Shown: positions 16,662 to 26,012 of the stretch, piece by piece
How the letters are laid out: each line of letters opens with the position of its first letter
How positions within the stretch are numbered: the stretch's first letter is position 1
Assembly (NCBI GenBank): GCA_028285365.1
Contig: JANQPS010000158.1
Span: 1 to 43,315, forward strand
DNA from: Thermoanaerobaculia bacterium
GTDB taxonomy: Bacteria; Acidobacteriota; Thermoanaerobaculia; Multivoradales; Multivoraceae
Direction of reading: 5' to 3'
DNA: 43,315 nucleotides
Translations under genes and position numbers: made by a program
Notes under the pieces: generated by a model
Told to the model about the DNA's origin: nothing
Database searches by the model: none
What the model saw: only the letters and a program-made list of their open reading frames with translations

Positions 16662-18550
16662 GCATGGGCGCCTTGGCATCCAACCCCGATCTCGTGCGCG
16701 AGACACGAACGACCGACGAAGGCCGCGAGCTCGAGATCTGGCGCGACAACAGCTTCGACGGCACGGTGGCGACGATGTTTTGGAGCCGCGTCGAGAAGTA
16801 CGGTGAGCGCACCGCCATGCGGGAGAAAGACTTCGGCATCTGGCAGCACATCTCGTGGCGGGAGTTCGGAGAGAAGGCCCGCCACACGGGGCTCGCGCTG
16901 CGATCGCTCGGCTTCGCCAAGGGTGACGTCGCGTGCATCCTGTCCAACACCGTCACCGAGTGGATGTTTGCCGACATGGGTGTGTTGGGAATCGGAGGCG
17001 TGTGTGCCGGGATCTACCCCACCGACGCGGCCGAGCAGGTGGACTACCTGGTCAACGACTCGAGCTGCAAGGTGATGTTCGTCGAGGACGAGGAACAGCT
17101 CGACAAGGTGCTCGAAGTGCGCGCGCGCTGCCCCAGCCTGGAGCACATCGTCATCTTCGACATGGAGGGTCTGCGCGACTTCGAGGACCCGATGGCCATG
17201 AGCTTCGACGACCTGCTCACTCTGGGACGCGAGCAGGACGAGCTCCACCCCGAGGCCTGGGCCGAGTGCCTCCAGCTGGCGAAGCCCGAGGACCTGGCGA
17301 TCCTCGTCTACACCTCCGGCACCACCGGCCCGCCGAAGGGCGCCATGATCAGCCACCACAATCTCGTCTTTCAGTGCGTCAACGGCCCGCACGTGCTGTC
17401 ACAGGGGGAAGACGACGAGCGCATGGCCTTTCTGCCCCTGTGCCACATCGCCGAGCGGATCTTCGTGTACTACTCGCTCTACGCTGGTACGAAGCTCAAC
17501 TTCGTCGAGAATCCGGAGACGGTGCCGGAGAACGCCCAGGAGATCCAACCGACTCTGTTCTTCTCGGTGCCGCGCGTCTGGGAGAAGTTCTACTCGGCCA
17601 TCAGCATCGCGCTGTCCGACGCCACCTGGCTGCAGCGATGGGCGTACGACAAGGCGATCGGCCTCGGGTTCCAAAGAGCCGACAAACGGCTCGCGGGAGA
17701 GCCGACGAGCGCGGGACTGGAGCTCGCCTACCGCATCGGTAGCGCGCTCGTGCTGCGCAACATCCGCAAGTTCATAGGCATCGACCGATGCCGCTGGATC
17801 GGCACCGGCGCCGCGCCGATCTCTCCCGATCTGATCCGCTGGTACCTGGCGCTCGGCATCGACATGGTCGAGGGGTATGGCCAGACCGAGAACACGGGCA
17901 TCGCCACCATGCTCGAGCCGGGCGAGATCAGGCCCGGTACCGTCGGCCGCGCCGTGCCGTGGGGCGAGGTGAAGATCTCCGAAGAGGGCGAGATCCTCAT
18001 TCGCGGAGAGCACGTCTTCATGGGCTATCTCAACCAGCCCGAGAAGACGGCCGAGACGGTTCGCGACGGGTGGCTTCACACCGGCGATGTCGGCGAGATC
18101 GATGACGAAGGCTTCCTCAGGATCACCGACAGAATGAAGGACATCATCATCACGGCCGGCGGCAAGAACATCACCCCGAGCGAGATCGAGAACCAGCTCA
18201 AGTTCTCGCCGTACATCGCCGACGCCGTGGTGATCGGCGACAAGCGCAAGTTCCTGAGCTGCCTCGTGATGATCGATCACGACAACGTCGTCAAGTACGC
18301 TCAGGACAACCACGTGCCGTTCACCAACTACCAGAGCCTGTGCGCCGCCGAGCAGGTCATCGAGCTCATCGACGAGCAGGTGCAGGCCGTCAACGCCAAG
18401 TTCGCGCGCGTCGAGCAGGTCAAGAAGTTCCGCCTCATCGACCAGGAGCTCACCCCCGAAGACGACGAGCTCACGCCGACGATGAAGCTCAAGCGCAAGT
18501 TCGTGAACGAGAAGTACGCGCCGCTGATCGACTCGATGTACGGAGGCTAG
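16634..18550 (+). CDS. Long-chain acyl-CoA synthetase (AMP-forming, FAA1-like) embedded in the liv cluster
   Basis: 'LAILVYTSGTTGPPKGAMISHHN', 'GYGQTENTG', 'GWLHTGDVGEIDDEGFLRITDRMKDIIITAGGKNITPSEIEN'; alternative start 16664. Confidence 0.93.
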   Translation: MEEAQDLEVSMGALASNPDLVRETRTTDEGRELEIWRDNSFDGTVATMFWSRVEKYGERTAMREKDFGIWQHISWREFGEKARHTGLALRSLGFAKGDVACILSNTVTEWMFADMGVLGIGGVCAGIYPTDAAEQVDYLVNDSSCKVMFVEDEEQLDKVLEVRARCPSLEHIVIFDMEGLRDFEDPMAMSFDDLLTLGREQDELHPEAWAECLQLAKPEDLAILVYTSGTTGPPKGAMISHHNLVFQCVNGPHVLSQGEDDERMAFLPLCHIAERIFVYYSLYAGTKLNFVENPETVPENAQEIQPTLFFSVPRVWEKFYSAISIALSDATWLQRWAYDKAIGLGFQRADKRLAGEPTSAGLELAYRIGSALVLRNIRKFIGIDRCRWIGTGAAPISPDLIRWYLALGIDMVEGYGQTENTGIATMLEPGEIRPGTVGRAVPWGEVKISEEGEILIRGEHVFMGYLNQPEKTAETVRDGWLHTGDVGEIDDEGFLRITDRMKDIIITAGGKNITPSEIENQLKFSPYIADAVVIGDKRKFLSCLVMIDHDNVVKYAQDNHVPFTNYQSLCAAEQVIELIDEQVQAVNAKFARVEQVKKFRLIDQELTPEDDELTPTMKLKRKFVNEKYAPLIDSMYGG

Positions 18551-18554
18551 TGCC

Positions 18555-19736
18555 ATGACCTATCGATACCGTTCTCTCATCGTCCCCGCCGTGCTGCTGT
18601 GCGTGCTCCTCGCAGGATGCGGAGGCTCCGGCGATCCCGAAGCCTCTGGCGCGGCCGAGGAAATCGTGCTCGGCGCCTACAGCGACCTGTCCGGCCCGGC
18701 CGCCGCCATCGGTGTCGGTGCCACCAACGCGGCGCGTCTGCTGTTCGATCGCGTCAACGAGGAGGGTGGCATCCACGGCCGTCAGATCCGCTACGTCGTC
18801 GAGGACGGTCAATACCAGGTACCGCGCGCCGTCCAGGCGGCCAACAAGCTGATCAACCGCGACAAGATCTTCGCCATGGTCGGCTCCCTCGGTACCCCGA
18901 TGAACAACGCCGTCATGAGCACTCAATTCCAAGCGGGCATTCCCAACATCTTTCCGCTCTCGGGCGCCCGCTCCATGGCGGAGCCTCTTCACCCGCTGAA
19001 GTTCGCCGGTATCTCCACCTACTACGGTCAGACGCGCTCTGCCATCAAGTACTTCATCGAGGAGAAGGGCAAGGAGCGCATCTGCACCATGACCCAGGAC
19101 ACCGACTACGGAACGGAGCTGACCGACGCTGCGAACGATCAGCTCGGCGAAATGGGGCGACAGGTCACCGAGTCGACTGCCCACAAGCCCCTCGATACCG
19201 ACTTCAGTGCTGCGATCCTCAAGCTGAGGGAAGCCGACTGCGACCTGATCGTTCTCGGCAGCATCATCACCGACACGATCCTGGCGATCTCGGCGGCGCG
19301 AGCAATCGACTGGGACGTCGACTTCGTTGGCCCGATCGCGGCGTTCGAGTCCGAAGTCGCGGAGGCGGAGGGCGGCGTGACCAACGGCTTCTACGCGATG
19401 ACGTCATTCGAGTTCCCCTACCCCGACCATCCCCGCCAGGAGGTTCGTGACTTCGTCGCCGCGTACCAGGAGCGCTACGGGCAGGATCCCAACACCGGCT
19501 CGCTCTTCGGCTGGCTCTTTGCCGACTTCACCATCCGTGCTCTGCGCGATGCGGGGCCCGACCTCACCGTCGACTCGCTGGTCGCCGCCATCGAGTCGAT
19601 CGACGACTACCAGGACATCTTCGGCGGCCCGGTCCTGACCTTCGGGCCCGACAAGCACATCGGCTCCGACGAGTCGTTCCTCGCGGTGGTCGAGGATGGA
19701 CGCTGGGTGCGTGTCACCGAGAACCTGTCCTACTGA
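18555..19736 (+). CDS. livK: ABC transporter substrate-binding lipoprotein (LivK-like)
   Basis: Lipobox 'LLCVLLAGCGGSG'; 'EIVLGAYSDLSGPAAAIGVGATNAARLLFDRVNEEGGIHGRQIRYVVEDGQY'. Confidence 0.92.
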   Translation: MTYRYRSLIVPAVLLCVLLAGCGGSGDPEASGAAEEIVLGAYSDLSGPAAAIGVGATNAARLLFDRVNEEGGIHGRQIRYVVEDGQYQVPRAVQAANKLINRDKIFAMVGSLGTPMNNAVMSTQFQAGIPNIFPLSGARSMAEPLHPLKFAGISTYYGQTRSAIKYFIEEKGKERICTMTQDTDYGTELTDAANDQLGEMGRQVTESTAHKPLDTDFSAAILKLREADCDLIVLGSIITDTILAISAARAIDWDVDFVGPIAAFESEVAEAEGGVTNGFYAMTSFEFPYPDHPRQEVRDFVAAYQERYGQDPNTGSLFGWLFADFTIRALRDAGPDLTVDSLVAAIESIDDYQDIFGGPVLTFGPDKHIGSDESFLAVVEDGRWVRVTENLSY

Positions 19737-19745
19737 CGAAGGGCC

Positions 19746-19763
19746 GCCGCGAGCCACCGCGGC
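19746..19763 (+). terminator. Possible hairpin (6-bp stem) after livK
   Basis: GCCGCG-AGCCAC-CGCGGC, followed by a weak T-rich stretch 'agtcctttc'. Confidence 0.3.
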
Positions 19764-19855
19764 AGTCCTTTCGGCCGCGCGAGCCGTGATCCTCAGCTGG
19801 CCGTGCTGCGCAGGGTCGGCGCCACGAGTTGCGCGCAGTTCTCGCTCAACGCGAG

Positions 19856-20917
19856 CTAGTTGCTGCCTGACGGTTTGGCCTTGATGAGATCTGCGTCGAC
19901 CCCGTAGTGGTCCGCCTCGGTGAGGCCGCGCTTGAGTCGGTCGATGCGCCCGCGAGCTGCCGTGACGGCCGGGTCGGGTTCGGCATCGACCAGGGTACTT
20001 GCCAGGAACCGGTAGGCCGCCTGAGTCCTAGGCCTCATGGTGCGTCCGACGTGGTCCGCGTCGTAGTAGAGACGATACTCGTGACGGATGCGCTGATCCC
20101 AGAGGACCTGGTGCAGGAACTCGGCGCCCTCGTAGAGCCAGAAGAGGTCGGCGTCGCCAGCTTCGAGGAAGATCTCGAGTCCGCTGCTGCGCAGCTTTTC
20201 GGCGTCACGCTGAGCGATGGTTGCCGGGTTGTTGGCGTTCCAGTAGTCGCGGTCGACTGGCTTGCCGTAGATCGACTCCATGAGCTGGTCACCACGCCAG
20301 AAGCGGTGTTTCGGTCGCATGTCGGCCCAGTCGTCGATCGGTGAGATGCCGGGCTCCATGCTTGCGACGGCGCCAAACTTCTCGGGGTACTTGAAGGCAA
20401 GGCGGAGGGAGCCCATGCCGCCCATCGAAATGCCGGTGACGAGGGTGCCGCGACGATCTGCTCGCACGTTGAACCGACCGCGCAGGTGTTCGAGGAAGGG
20501 ACCGATGATCAGGCTCTCCCACTTCTGCGAGCCATCGCGGTAGTCCATGTAGAAACATCGCGGTGTCACGCTGGGGGTGACGATGACCATGGGTGGGAGC
20601 TCCTCCGTCTCCCACATCTCCACGAAGATCGGCATCTGGCGCTTGAGTACGTCGCGACTGCCACCGCCGCCGTGGAGGTTCAGGACCAGTGGGAGTGGGT
20701 CGCTGCTCGAGGTGTAGCCTGGAGGGGTGAGTGCGTAGTACTCGACAGCCTCCGGGACGAGGTCGGACCTGAGCTCGCCCTCCAGGAGCTGCGCATCCTG
20801 GGCCCCAGCCACGCCCATGCCAAGCGTGAGGAGACCGACGGCGAAGAGCCCGACGTGGCGAAACCACCACGCTCGGACCAAGGATGGGTTCAGGTGGGCA
20901 GTGGTCGACGGACTCAT
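19856..20917 (-). CDS. Secreted esterase (alpha/beta-hydrolase, esterase D / PHB-depolymerase-like)
   Basis: Signal segment; 'LPLVLNLHGGGGSRDVLKRQ', nucleophile elbow 'GISMGGMGSLRLAFKYPEKFGAVASMEPG'. Confidence 0.85.
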   Translation of the reverse strand: MSPSTTAHLNPSLVRAWWFRHVGLFAVGLLTLGMGVAGAQDAQLLEGELRSDLVPEAVEYYALTPPGYTSSSDPLPLVLNLHGGGGSRDVLKRQMPIFVEMWETEELPPMVIVTPSVTPRCFYMDYRDGSQKWESLIIGPFLEHLRGRFNVRADRRGTLVTGISMGGMGSLRLAFKYPEKFGAVASMEPGISPIDDWADMRPKHRFWRGDQLMESIYGKPVDRDYWNANNPATIAQRDAEKLRSSGLEIFLEAGDADLFWLYEGAEFLHQVLWDQRIRHEYRLYYDADHVGRTMRPRTQAAYRFLASTLVDAEPDPAVTAARGRIDRLKRGLTEADHYGVDADLIKAKPSGSN

Positions 20918-20933
20918 CAGCTCTTCCTCCTCG

Positions 20934-21914
20934 TCAGGTGAGATAGCTCAGGCGCTCAGGCAGGTAGTCGTTGACGCAGCCAGAAACCGCCACGTTGTCC
21001 GCTTCGCCGACGACCACGCTGCCTCGGCGCCTCACGTCGTAGATGGGTACCGAATAGACGTATGTGTCTCGATAGACCCCCTCGATTCGGTCGCCCCCAG
21101 CGAGGGTCAGGGCAAAACGCCTTGCGGACGGCTGTTGCGACGGCGGCTCGATGTCGAATGCGTTGACGGAGTCGGCCTTCTCCGACCGAACGACGAAGCC
21201 GACCGCTCCCTGCTCGAGCTTGATGGCGACCGAGTGATAGCCCGGCCCGCGGAGCGTGGCGTAGCAGAACGGCGCCATCCAGCGCGGCGTGGAACGGACC
21301 TGCTCGTGGAAATGTCCTTGCCAGTCGACGAGATGCGAGACGCCGTCCATCTCGACGGTGCCACTCATCGAGCCGAGGACCTCGGTGCGACCGGACAGGG
21401 AGCTCACAGGCGCATGTGCGGGTCGAAACGTAGCGTCGAGCCGAATTGGTGTCGCACCAACTCCGTGCTCGGCGTGAGCCGAGCGATGAGCTCCGACCGA
21501 GCCACTGATTCTGCAGACTTCCGGAGCGTCTCGGGGCCCCGTTCGTGTCAAGCGGAGTCGCGTGTCGCCCCGCGTTGCTGTGTACGCAACGTCGGTCTCG
21601 TCGAGGTGGGTTTGCTGCTCGCTGCAGGGCATCTCCTGGCTGGTGAACGCGAGCGTCTTCCCACCCTGGAAGGCATGGACCCATGCCCAGGACACATTGA
21701 TCGACGGATAGCGGGCGATTCGGCAGATGAAGCCGAGATCACCGTCTGGACTGATGGCGTCGGCATAGACCGACTCGCTGTGGATCTCGCGGCCCTTGAC
21801 GTCTCCCGCGAGCTCGAGGTTTGGTGCGTGCGCTGGCGGCGCGTCGTCGGTTCGGCGCGCGCAGGCTGCTGCCATCAGCGTGCCGCCGATGACGGTTCGC
21901 CTCGTCAGGGTCAC
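20934..21914 (-). CDS. Tat/lipoprotein-type exported protein, possibly lipocalin-like (CrtC/AttH-like fold)
   Basis: N-terminus MTLTRRTVIGGTLMAAACARR (twin Arg plus Cys); body beta-strand rich with 'DWQGHFHEQ', 'GPGYHSVAIKLEQGAVGFVVRSEKAD'. Family assignment is weak. Confidence 0.6.
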   Translation of the reverse strand: MTLTRRTVIGGTLMAAACARRTDDAPPAHAPNLELAGDVKGREIHSESVYADAISPDGDLGFICRIARYPSINVSWAWVHAFQGGKTLAFTSQEMPCSEQQTHLDETDVAYTATRGDTRLRLTRTGPRDAPEVCRISGSVGAHRSAHAEHGVGATPIRLDATFRPAHAPVSSLSGRTEVLGSMSGTVEMDGVSHLVDWQGHFHEQVRSTPRWMAPFCYATLRGPGYHSVAIKLEQGAVGFVVRSEKADSVNAFDIEPPSQQPSARRFALTLAGGDRIEGVYRDTYVYSVPIYDVRRRGSVVVGEADNVAVSGCVNDYLPERLSYLT

Positions 21915-22138
21915 TTGGTTACTCCTCGTGGCTGTTCATGGTCCCAGAGCTCGTCTCCATCTTGTCACCAACAGGCCGGTGCCCCGAGGCGCTCTTGGCA
22001 ACCTCTGTCGACGGCCCTCATCGAGGGTCGTGAGAGCCGTCTTCTAAGATGGTGAGAATCGGCACCGCAAGCACTCCCCAAACCAGATCGCTGACCCGGT
22101 CGAAGAAAGTCCCGAGCAGCAAGAATTGCAGGCAATAG

Positions 22139-22176
22139 CAGGCAGTAACAGCGAATACAGGCAGTAACAGCGAATA
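22139..22176 (+). repeat. Two perfect 19-bp tandem repeats upstream of dienelactone hydrolase gene
   Basis: caggcagtaacagcgaata at 22139-22157 and 22158-22176; partial related 'caggcaatag' just upstream. Confidence 0.95.
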
Positions 22177-22191
22177 ACTGTGGAGAGAACG

Positions 22192-23067
22192 ATGTGTGAC
22201 GACCTGACTCAGAGAGACGTAGATCGCTTCCTTGCTAGCCGCGGAGTGTCGCGTCGAGACTTCGGCAAGGTCTCTGCAGCGGCGGGACTCGTCATGATGC
22301 TGCCTCCGGTCGCCAACGCTCAGGAGACCACCGAGACAGACGTCGAGATCACGACGCCGGACGGAGTCGCTGACTGCTACTTCGTTCATCCCTCGAGTGG
22401 GAAGCATCCGGCAGTCCTGATCTGGCCCGACATTCTCGGGCTGCGTCCTGCTTTCCGGGCCATGGGCAAGCGGTTGGCCGAGTCGGGCTACTCCGTGCTC
22501 GTCATCAACCAGTTCTATCGGGACGCAAAGTCGCCGGTCGTGGGCGAAGGCGCGAGTTTCAGTCAGCCGGAGACTCGCGCCATCGTCATGCCGATGAGAG
22601 CCAACTTGAGCGCCGACACCAATGTCACCGACGCTTCGGCGTGTATCGACTTCCTCAAGAAGCAGACCGCCGTCGACACGAACCGCAAGATGGGCACGAC
22701 TGGCTACTGCATGGGGGGTCCCATGGTGATGCGCACCGTCGCCGTCGACGCTGACTGGCTAGGAGCCGGTGCGACCTTCCACGGTGGCGGCATGGCCACG
22801 AACGCCGAGGACAGCCCCCATCTCCTCATTCCCAAGACCAAGGCGCACATGCTGCACTGTGTGGCCGAGAACGACGACGAGCGCAATCCGGAAGCCAAGA
22901 ACATTCTTCGTGCCGCATACGAAGAAGCAGGGATTCCAGCCGAGATCGAAGTCTACGAGGGCACTCTGCACGGGTGGTGTCCGCCGGATTCGCAGGTCTA
23001 CAACGAGGCTCAGGCCGAGCGCGCGTGGAGTCGCATGCTGGCGTTGTTCGAGCGGGCGCTGGTTTGA
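22192..23067 (+). CDS. Dienelactone hydrolase family protein, Tat-exported
   Basis: 'SRRDFGKVSAAAGLVMMLPPVANAQ' Tat signal; 'PAVLIWPDILGLRPAFRAMGKRLAESGYSVLVINQFYRD', nucleophile 'GTTGYCMGGPMVMR', 'LHGWCPPD'. Confidence 0.9.
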   Translation: MCDDLTQRDVDRFLASRGVSRRDFGKVSAAAGLVMMLPPVANAQETTETDVEITTPDGVADCYFVHPSSGKHPAVLIWPDILGLRPAFRAMGKRLAESGYSVLVINQFYRDAKSPVVGEGASFSQPETRAIVMPMRANLSADTNVTDASACIDFLKKQTAVDTNRKMGTTGYCMGGPMVMRTVAVDADWLGAGATFHGGGMATNAEDSPHLLIPKTKAHMLHCVAENDDERNPEAKNILRAAYEEAGIPAEIEVYEGTLHGWCPPDSQVYNEAQAERAWSRMLALFERALV

Positions 23068-23086
23068 CGTCTCGGGAGGCTTCGGC

Positions 23087-24481
23087 CTAGTCGAACCGGA
23101 CGAGATCGTCGAGGTCGTTCCTCTCGAAGGCTCGACCTCGAACGACCACCGCCTCGATGGCCCGGGTCTTCGTGATGTCTACAAGAGGATTCGCCCGTAA
23201 GAGCACGAGGTCGGCGACCATACCCGCCTCGATGCGGCCGGAGTCGGAGCGTCCGAGGAAAGCCGCTGGTGCGGTCGTTGCGGCTGCCAGGGCGCTGCCC
23301 GGCGATATCCCGGCCGTGACCAGCTCCTCGAGCTCGTCGTGTTGCGAGGTGCCGGCGACGATGACGGGGATGCCGACGTCGGTGCCCGCCAGGAGTGCAA
23401 CACCCGCGGCGTCGAAAGCCTTCGTCAGCTCTTGCAGGAACGGGAACGTCCGGCTCACTCCGGCCAGGAATCGAGGCAGGTTGGGGCGACTCAGATAGTC
23501 GTTTCGGTCGCGCTGCCAGAACCGTGTCATCGAGGCGGGCATCAGGGCGACCTCGGGCCTGGCCAGGCTTCGATCGAGATCTTCGAGCTGGAGAACGATG
23601 TTGTGGTACGCCGTCAGATTGGGGGTCACGAACAGCTTGGCCTCCGCGACCCGCTCCGCGAGGGGCGCGATCAGCTCGGAGTCGAGGAGCGCATCCAATC
23701 GAGGGCCGATCTCGTTTGGAAGATCGGCCGGGCGCGAGCTGCGCTGGGGCCAGGTGAAGTAGCCGTAGACGACTTCCTCCATGTGCGCGAGGTGCTGACC
23801 GGCTTCGATGACGCCATCGAGACCGACTGACCTCACGGCGTGGCCGATGACCGGGACGTCGCGCTCGCGGGCAGCCTGGATGATGGACAGATAGGCCGGC
23901 CCCGGAATTCCGTTGTAGACCTTGATCAGGTCGTAGCCGGCCTCGATCTGGTCCAAGGCGACGGTCCGGCCGTCTTCGGCGGTCATCCCCTCGTGTCCTC
24001 GGATGATGGGGCCGCTGGTCACCACCTTGGGCCCGAGTCGTTCGCCCCGGTCGATTTCGTCTCGCAGTCTCAGAACCGAGCTGCCGCCGTCGAGGTTGAT
24101 CACGGTGGTCACGCCGTGTGCGAGGAAGAGAGGCAGGAGACGGTCGAGATCGGAACGGGACCGCTTGATGTGGACATGAGCGTCGGTGAGACCGGCGATG
24201 GCAAAAAGCTCGGAACCGTCGATGGTCTGAGCCCGTCTCGGACGCTTGACGGTGTCGCTCGGCCCGACCGATTCGATCCTGCCGTCGCGGACGACGATCG
24301 TCTGGTCGGCTGTCGAACGAGGGTCTCCATCGACGGAGATCACGGTGACGTCGGTGATGACGAGGGGACGTTGGGCTCCCGCCAACGAGGCAACGAACAT
24401 GAGGACGATTGCTGCCCAGCGTCTTCCGACGATCTCGGATCCCTTGCTGACGGTAGGGTCGGCTTGCGGCGAAGTCCTCAT
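23087..24481 (-). CDS. Secreted amidohydrolase family protein
   Basis: Signal peptide; 'ITDVTVISVDGDPRSTADQTIVVRDGRIESVGPSD', 'FAIAGLTDAHVHIKRSRSD', 'LLAGTDVG', 'GRIEAGMVADLVLLRANPLVDI'. Confidence 0.9.
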   Translation of the reverse strand: MRTSPQADPTVSKGSEIVGRRWAAIVLMFVASLAGAQRPLVITDVTVISVDGDPRSTADQTIVVRDGRIESVGPSDTVKRPRRAQTIDGSELFAIAGLTDAHVHIKRSRSDLDRLLPLFLAHGVTTVINLDGGSSVLRLRDEIDRGERLGPKVVTSGPIIRGHEGMTAEDGRTVALDQIEAGYDLIKVYNGIPGPAYLSIIQAARERDVPVIGHAVRSVGLDGVIEAGQHLAHMEEVVYGYFTWPQRSSRPADLPNEIGPRLDALLDSELIAPLAERVAEAKLFVTPNLTAYHNIVLQLEDLDRSLARPEVALMPASMTRFWQRDRNDYLSRPNLPRFLAGVSRTFPFLQELTKAFDAAGVALLAGTDVGIPVIVAGTSQHDELEELVTAGISPGSALAAATTAPAAFLGRSDSGRIEAGMVADLVLLRANPLVDITKTRAIEAVVVRGRAFERNDLDDLVRFD

Positions 24482-25293
24482 CGGAGGTCGCCAGCATCGA
24501 GGCGTAGCTCGACGTTGCCGACTTCCACGTCGACCTCGAGAATTGTCTCCCCTCTACCCTCGACCTCGATTCGAGCTCCAGGGCCTGGTGGCTGACGCCG
24601 CTTGATCCGCCGGCCGTCGATCCACAGCCGAGCTTCACCGACACGAGAGCGCAGATCCACCAGGTGCCAAGTGTCGACCGCGCTCCTCACCTCGATGGTT
24701 CCGACCTGGAGGCGAAGATCGAGGTCTCCTCTCGGCACATCGATTTTCGCCTTACCGTGTCCTTGTCTGAGCCGAATGCCTCCGTAAACCTCGGACACCA
24801 CAGTCGTCGCGGAGTTGGCCTCGAGCTCTAGAAACACTCGAGGTGGTAGCTCGAGGAACCAGTCTTCTTTCGTGCGTGACGCGCGGCTCTTACCAAGAGG
24901 CAGCAGGCGAAGGGTCGCTTGGCCAGCCGATACGCTCTCCGAAATGGAGATGGCTCCTGCAAGGTCGTCGGCGCGCTCCAGCCGCGAGGTCAAGAACCAG
25001 CCGAGCGGACGTCTCTCCTTGTCTGACGAACCCTCGACGGTGACCTCGACTCGTGCCCGGATCGTGTCGTCCGATGACGGCGAGACCGTGATGGACCCGT
25101 CGCCGGCCCGCAAGGTCAGTCGATCGATCCCTTCAGCCGGAGTCTCGGACTCCAGAGTTCGACGATTCGACGAGTCGGCACCCAGGGTGGGATGCGACAG
25201 AAGGGTCAGGAACAGGGCGATCACGCAGCAAGCCGTGACGGTTGAACTGCTGCACGGCCTCGAGTCTCCGACGCGGTGGCGCTTGGCTGTCAT
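24478..25293 (-). CDS. DUF4097-like putative adhesin (exported)
   Basis: Start after strong GGAGGG; signal segment 'VTACCVIALFLTLLSHPTLGAD'; repetitive beta 'LTLRAGDGSITVSPSSDDTIRARVEV...GGIRLRQGHGKAKIDVPRGDLDLRLQVGTIEVRSA'. Confidence 0.65.
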   Translation of the reverse strand: MTAKRHRVGDSRPCSSSTVTACCVIALFLTLLSHPTLGADSSNRRTLESETPAEGIDRLTLRAGDGSITVSPSSDDTIRARVEVTVEGSSDKERRPLGWFLTSRLERADDLAGAISISESVSAGQATLRLLPLGKSRASRTKEDWFLELPPRVFLELEANSATTVVSEVYGGIRLRQGHGKAKIDVPRGDLDLRLQVGTIEVRSAVDTWHLVDLRSRVGEARLWIDGRRIKRRQPPGPGARIEVEGRGETILEVDVEVGNVELRLDAGDLR

Positions 25294-26012
25294 GTGATCC
25301 CTCCTGATTCGCTCCCCCGGGAGGATGGTCCGTTGGATCCGGACGTTGGGAAGTGCGCGACGTTGGAGTGCGTGGTCTTGGAAAAGGACTCGGTCGACTT
25401 GGGAATGGAGGCCCGCTCCTGACGGGCCAGCAGGCGATGGGCGAGGCGACGGTGAACACCCCGCCACCGTAAGAGCTGCAAGCCGAGCGTCGCGAGCGCT
25501 CCGCCGGCGAGCAGCACTACGAGCTGAGGCAGTCCGGGGCGGAGAGTCGGTTCGAGAAGATGGCTGGGGACCAGAGGGAGCACGAAGGCCGCGACGCTCG
25601 CCACGAGTCCCGTGGCGAGCGCGGCGAGGCCGACGATCGTCAAAATCGCGGTGACGACCGAGCCCGAGAGAGCGACGAGCGCGCGACGACTGAAGGCGCG
25701 CGCCCGAGTCCAGGACGAAGGTCGGCCTTCGGCGAGATCCATCCGCAGTGCTGCACCGTAGGCGTCAGCCAGTTCGTCTGCGGAGCCAAGGCCACCGAGG
25801 ACCTCGGCGGTCGTTCGACCCGCCTGTTTGGCGTCGGCCACGTGACGCTCGATCTCACCCACGATCTCGACGATTTCGGTTGGCGAGATCTCCCACGACT
25901 GAAGCTCCTTGCGGAGGCCCGTCAGGTAGCGGTCCAGCAGGGGCTCATGTCCTGTGAAGCCCATGGTCCGCGAGGCGTGTTGGAGCGAGCTGAGCTCGTG
26001 ACGCGCGCTCAT
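25290..26012 (-). CDS. HAAS/DUF1700-like membrane protein
   Basis: N-terminal 'LLDRYLTGLRKELQSWEISPTEIVEIVGEIERHVADAKQAGRT' (HAAS-like) plus two hydrophobic segments; ATGA overlap with PadR gene. Confidence 0.75.
   Translation of the reverse strand: MSARHELSSLQHASRTMGFTGHEPLLDRYLTGLRKELQSWEISPTEIVEIVGEIERHVADAKQAGRTTAEVLGGLGSADELADAYGAALRMDLAEGRPSSWTRARAFSRRALVALSGSVVTAILTIVGLAALATGLVASVAAFVLPLVPSHLLEPTLRPGLPQLVVLLAGGALATLGLQLLRWRGVHRRLAHRLLARQERASIPKSTESFSKTTHSNVAHFPTSGSNGPSSRGSESGGIT

Noticed and set aside
17399-18556. 385-aa antisense ORF opposite the acyl-CoA synthetase
   Set aside because: Shadow ORF with V/D/L/H-rich low-information composition; sense strand carries all AMP-binding motifs.
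20817-22055. 412-aa plus-strand ORF across the esterase/CrtC-like region
   Set aside because: No motifs; opposite to two convincing exported-protein genes.
23010-24644. 544-aa ORF overlapping the amidohydrolase on the same strand
   Set aside because: Arg/Ser/Pro-rich off-frame translation; the amidohydrolase frame has signal peptide and metal motifs.
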